A DNA stretch of 21,443 bases, taken from NCBI RefSeq assembly GCF_000003605.2, contig NW_003136331.1:164437-185879 (forward strand), written 5' to 3'. The position numbers and the translations under genes are program-made. This DNA is from Saccoglossus kowalevskii (taxonomy: Eukaryota > Hemichordata > Enteropneusta > Harrimaniidae). Numbering within the stretch: position 1 is the first letter of the stretch; each line of letters opens with the position of its first letter. The notes beneath the pieces were generated by a model. That model searched no databases and was not told the DNA's origin. It saw only the letters and a list, made by a program, of their open reading frames with translations. Below are positions 20,289 through 21,443 of this stretch, piece by piece.

Positions 20289-20456
20289 ATGGCAGACAGT
20301 TCCTGTGCGAAAGCGTCCAAAGTGGAAAGGACAATAACAATGATTCAATCTCGCGTTTCAATCACACTATCGGCATATAGCAGTCGTTGCCGTGTACAGC
20401 AGGGTCTCTCCGTCAGACGGCTGTCCATGCGGTCTTCAGAATATACGTATAATTAA
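20289..20456 (+). CDS. Possible small open frame, 55 aa, unknown
   Basis: GGGGTCATGGCAGAC gives a start with G at -3 and G at +4. The frame runs 55 codons to TAA and is rich in S and R (MADSSCAKASKVERTITM at the start; RRLSMRSSEYTYN at the end). It lies in a slightly CpG-richer stretch, downstream of the inverted CCAAT pair. There is no domain or signal peptide. Chance is the default explanation. Confidence 0.1.
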   Translation: MADSSCAKASKVERTITMIQSRVSITLSAYSSRCRVQQGLSVRRLSMRSSEYTYN

Positions 20457-21079
20457 GCGCATTCCGTAGCAATAGCACATTGTCAGTGTCACGTAGACAC
20501 ACACAATATTCAAGGTTTAGTTCGTGATTTTTTATTATTAATTCGAAACATCCCTGGTTCGTTTTCATGTCACATGGTGTGTATTATTGAATCGGTATTT
20601 TGACTTTTCCTGTCCAATAATTAAATTGACAACGATACGTCTCGTCACAATTTAACCGGAAAAGACTCAATCGGAAATGGTCACTATGGTAACAGTTCAT
20701 TATGTGTTTGTGGGGTGGTACCAGGGTTTGTTATCGCTCCCAACTGAGATGTTTTCCCTACACTTTTCTTCAATTAAGCGCCGTGTGTATTTCTTTCAAG
20801 GTTCTTTGTTTATACTATAGGACGACTAATTGTGCTATTGTTTTTCTTTACAAACGTGCAATTGTGCAGCCATGGATAGCAAGTCATTTAAGCACCAGTA
20901 ACTTTACAAGTTCTACTTATGTCGAGTATCCTTTTCACAAGTATGAGTGAAATTTTCAATTTTGAACTTGAAACATTTTACAATATATTGTTGTTTGCAA
21001 TGTCCAATAACAAATGGCCCCAGGTGCGTGACTGTATGCGCAACAGGCATCCATGGCTTAGTCTCTATGAATCTTCAGC
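20457..21079. other. Unassigned DNA
   Basis: No gene is recognised. An 82-codon frame at 20702-20950 has no motifs, and another at 20919-21197 runs into the right-hand minisatellite. Confidence 0.5.
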
Positions 21080-21443
21080 ATTTAGGTGTCCCCTACATAT
21101 TTCAAACATCCCTAGGTATCATGTAAACACTTCCATGGTCCTAGGTGTCCACTATAAGCATCCTAGGTGTCCCCTATACACCTCGAGCATCCCTTGATAT
21201 CTCATAAACACCTCAGTGGTCCCAGGTGCCCACTATAAGCGTCCTAGGTGTCCCCTATACACCTCGAGCATCCCTGGGTATCTTATAAACACCTCGATGA
21301 TCCTAGGTACTCACTATAAGCGTTTTTGGTGTCCAAAGCACCTAGTTGTCCCTATACACCTCAATTTCCCTAGGTGTATACCTCGGTCATCATTAGGTGT
21401 CTTCTATAAACATCCCTAGGTGTGCACTGGTATACTCTCAAGC
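21080..21443. repeat. Second minisatellite, 81-bp higher-order period, open at right edge
   Basis: Built from related monomers of about 29, 30 and 22 bp that share CCTAGGTGTCC or CCTAGGTAT. CCTAGGTGTCCCCTATACAC at 21162 recurs at 21243, a period of 81 bp. The 22-bp monomer lacks the ACACCTCG segment present in the other two. Left (21080-21130) and right (after 21310) copies are more diverged. The frames of 92 and 67 codons that cross it (20919-21197, 21216-21419) follow from 81 being divisible by three and are not genes. Confidence 0.93.

Noticed and set aside
1-21443. tRNA, rRNA or other structured RNA genes
   Set aside because: No A/B-box pair with an acceptor stem and no rRNA-like conserved blocks were seen on either strand.

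Overview
This window looks like AT-rich eukaryotic, most likely invertebrate animal, nuclear DNA. The reasons are: no densely packed long open frames; tandem minisatellites at both ends; microsatellites and homopolymer runs; several pyrimidine tract-AG and GTRAGT pairs that look like spliceosomal splice sites; and CpG that is common rather than depleted as in vertebrates. I cannot name the species. No tRNA, rRNA, CRISPR array, intact transposon or recognisable protein family is visible.

Layout. Positions 1-1979 are a 57-bp minisatellite (about 34 full units, running off the left edge) with two unit subtypes and local higher-order duplications. Positions 1980 to about 3880 are the same repeat decayed to near-unique sequence, with an older period of about 58 bp. 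From about 3.9 to 21.05 kb the DNA is mostly single-copy and looks intergenic or intronic. It holds a possible plus-strand 5' gene region (TATA-like box near 4560, donor at 4732, strong acceptor at 4904, 42-nt exon, donor at 4947). It also holds the best coding candidate in the window, a 336-nt open exon at 7833-8168 with an acceptor before it and a donor after it. A possible minus-strand first exon lies at 12744-12771, with a TATA-like box upstream. Other landmarks are an imperfect hairpin (8205-8291), a polypyrimidine tract (12087-12197), a (TTTG)7 tract beside a GC-richer block (18224-18365), and inverted CCAAT boxes in a CpG-richer stretch (19493-19525). From about 21080 to the right edge there is a second minisatellite, with an 81-bp higher-order period.

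How the parts relate. The plus-strand signals at 4.6-4.95 kb and 7.8-8.2 kb could belong to one spliced gene, but nothing in the sequence proves they are joined. All other long open frames are explained by repeats whose period is a multiple of three (57 = 3x19, 81 = 3x27) or by chance. I found no convincing new molecular system. The most informative object is the left minisatellite, which shows a homogenised core, recent multi-unit duplications and a decaying flank in one piece of sequence.
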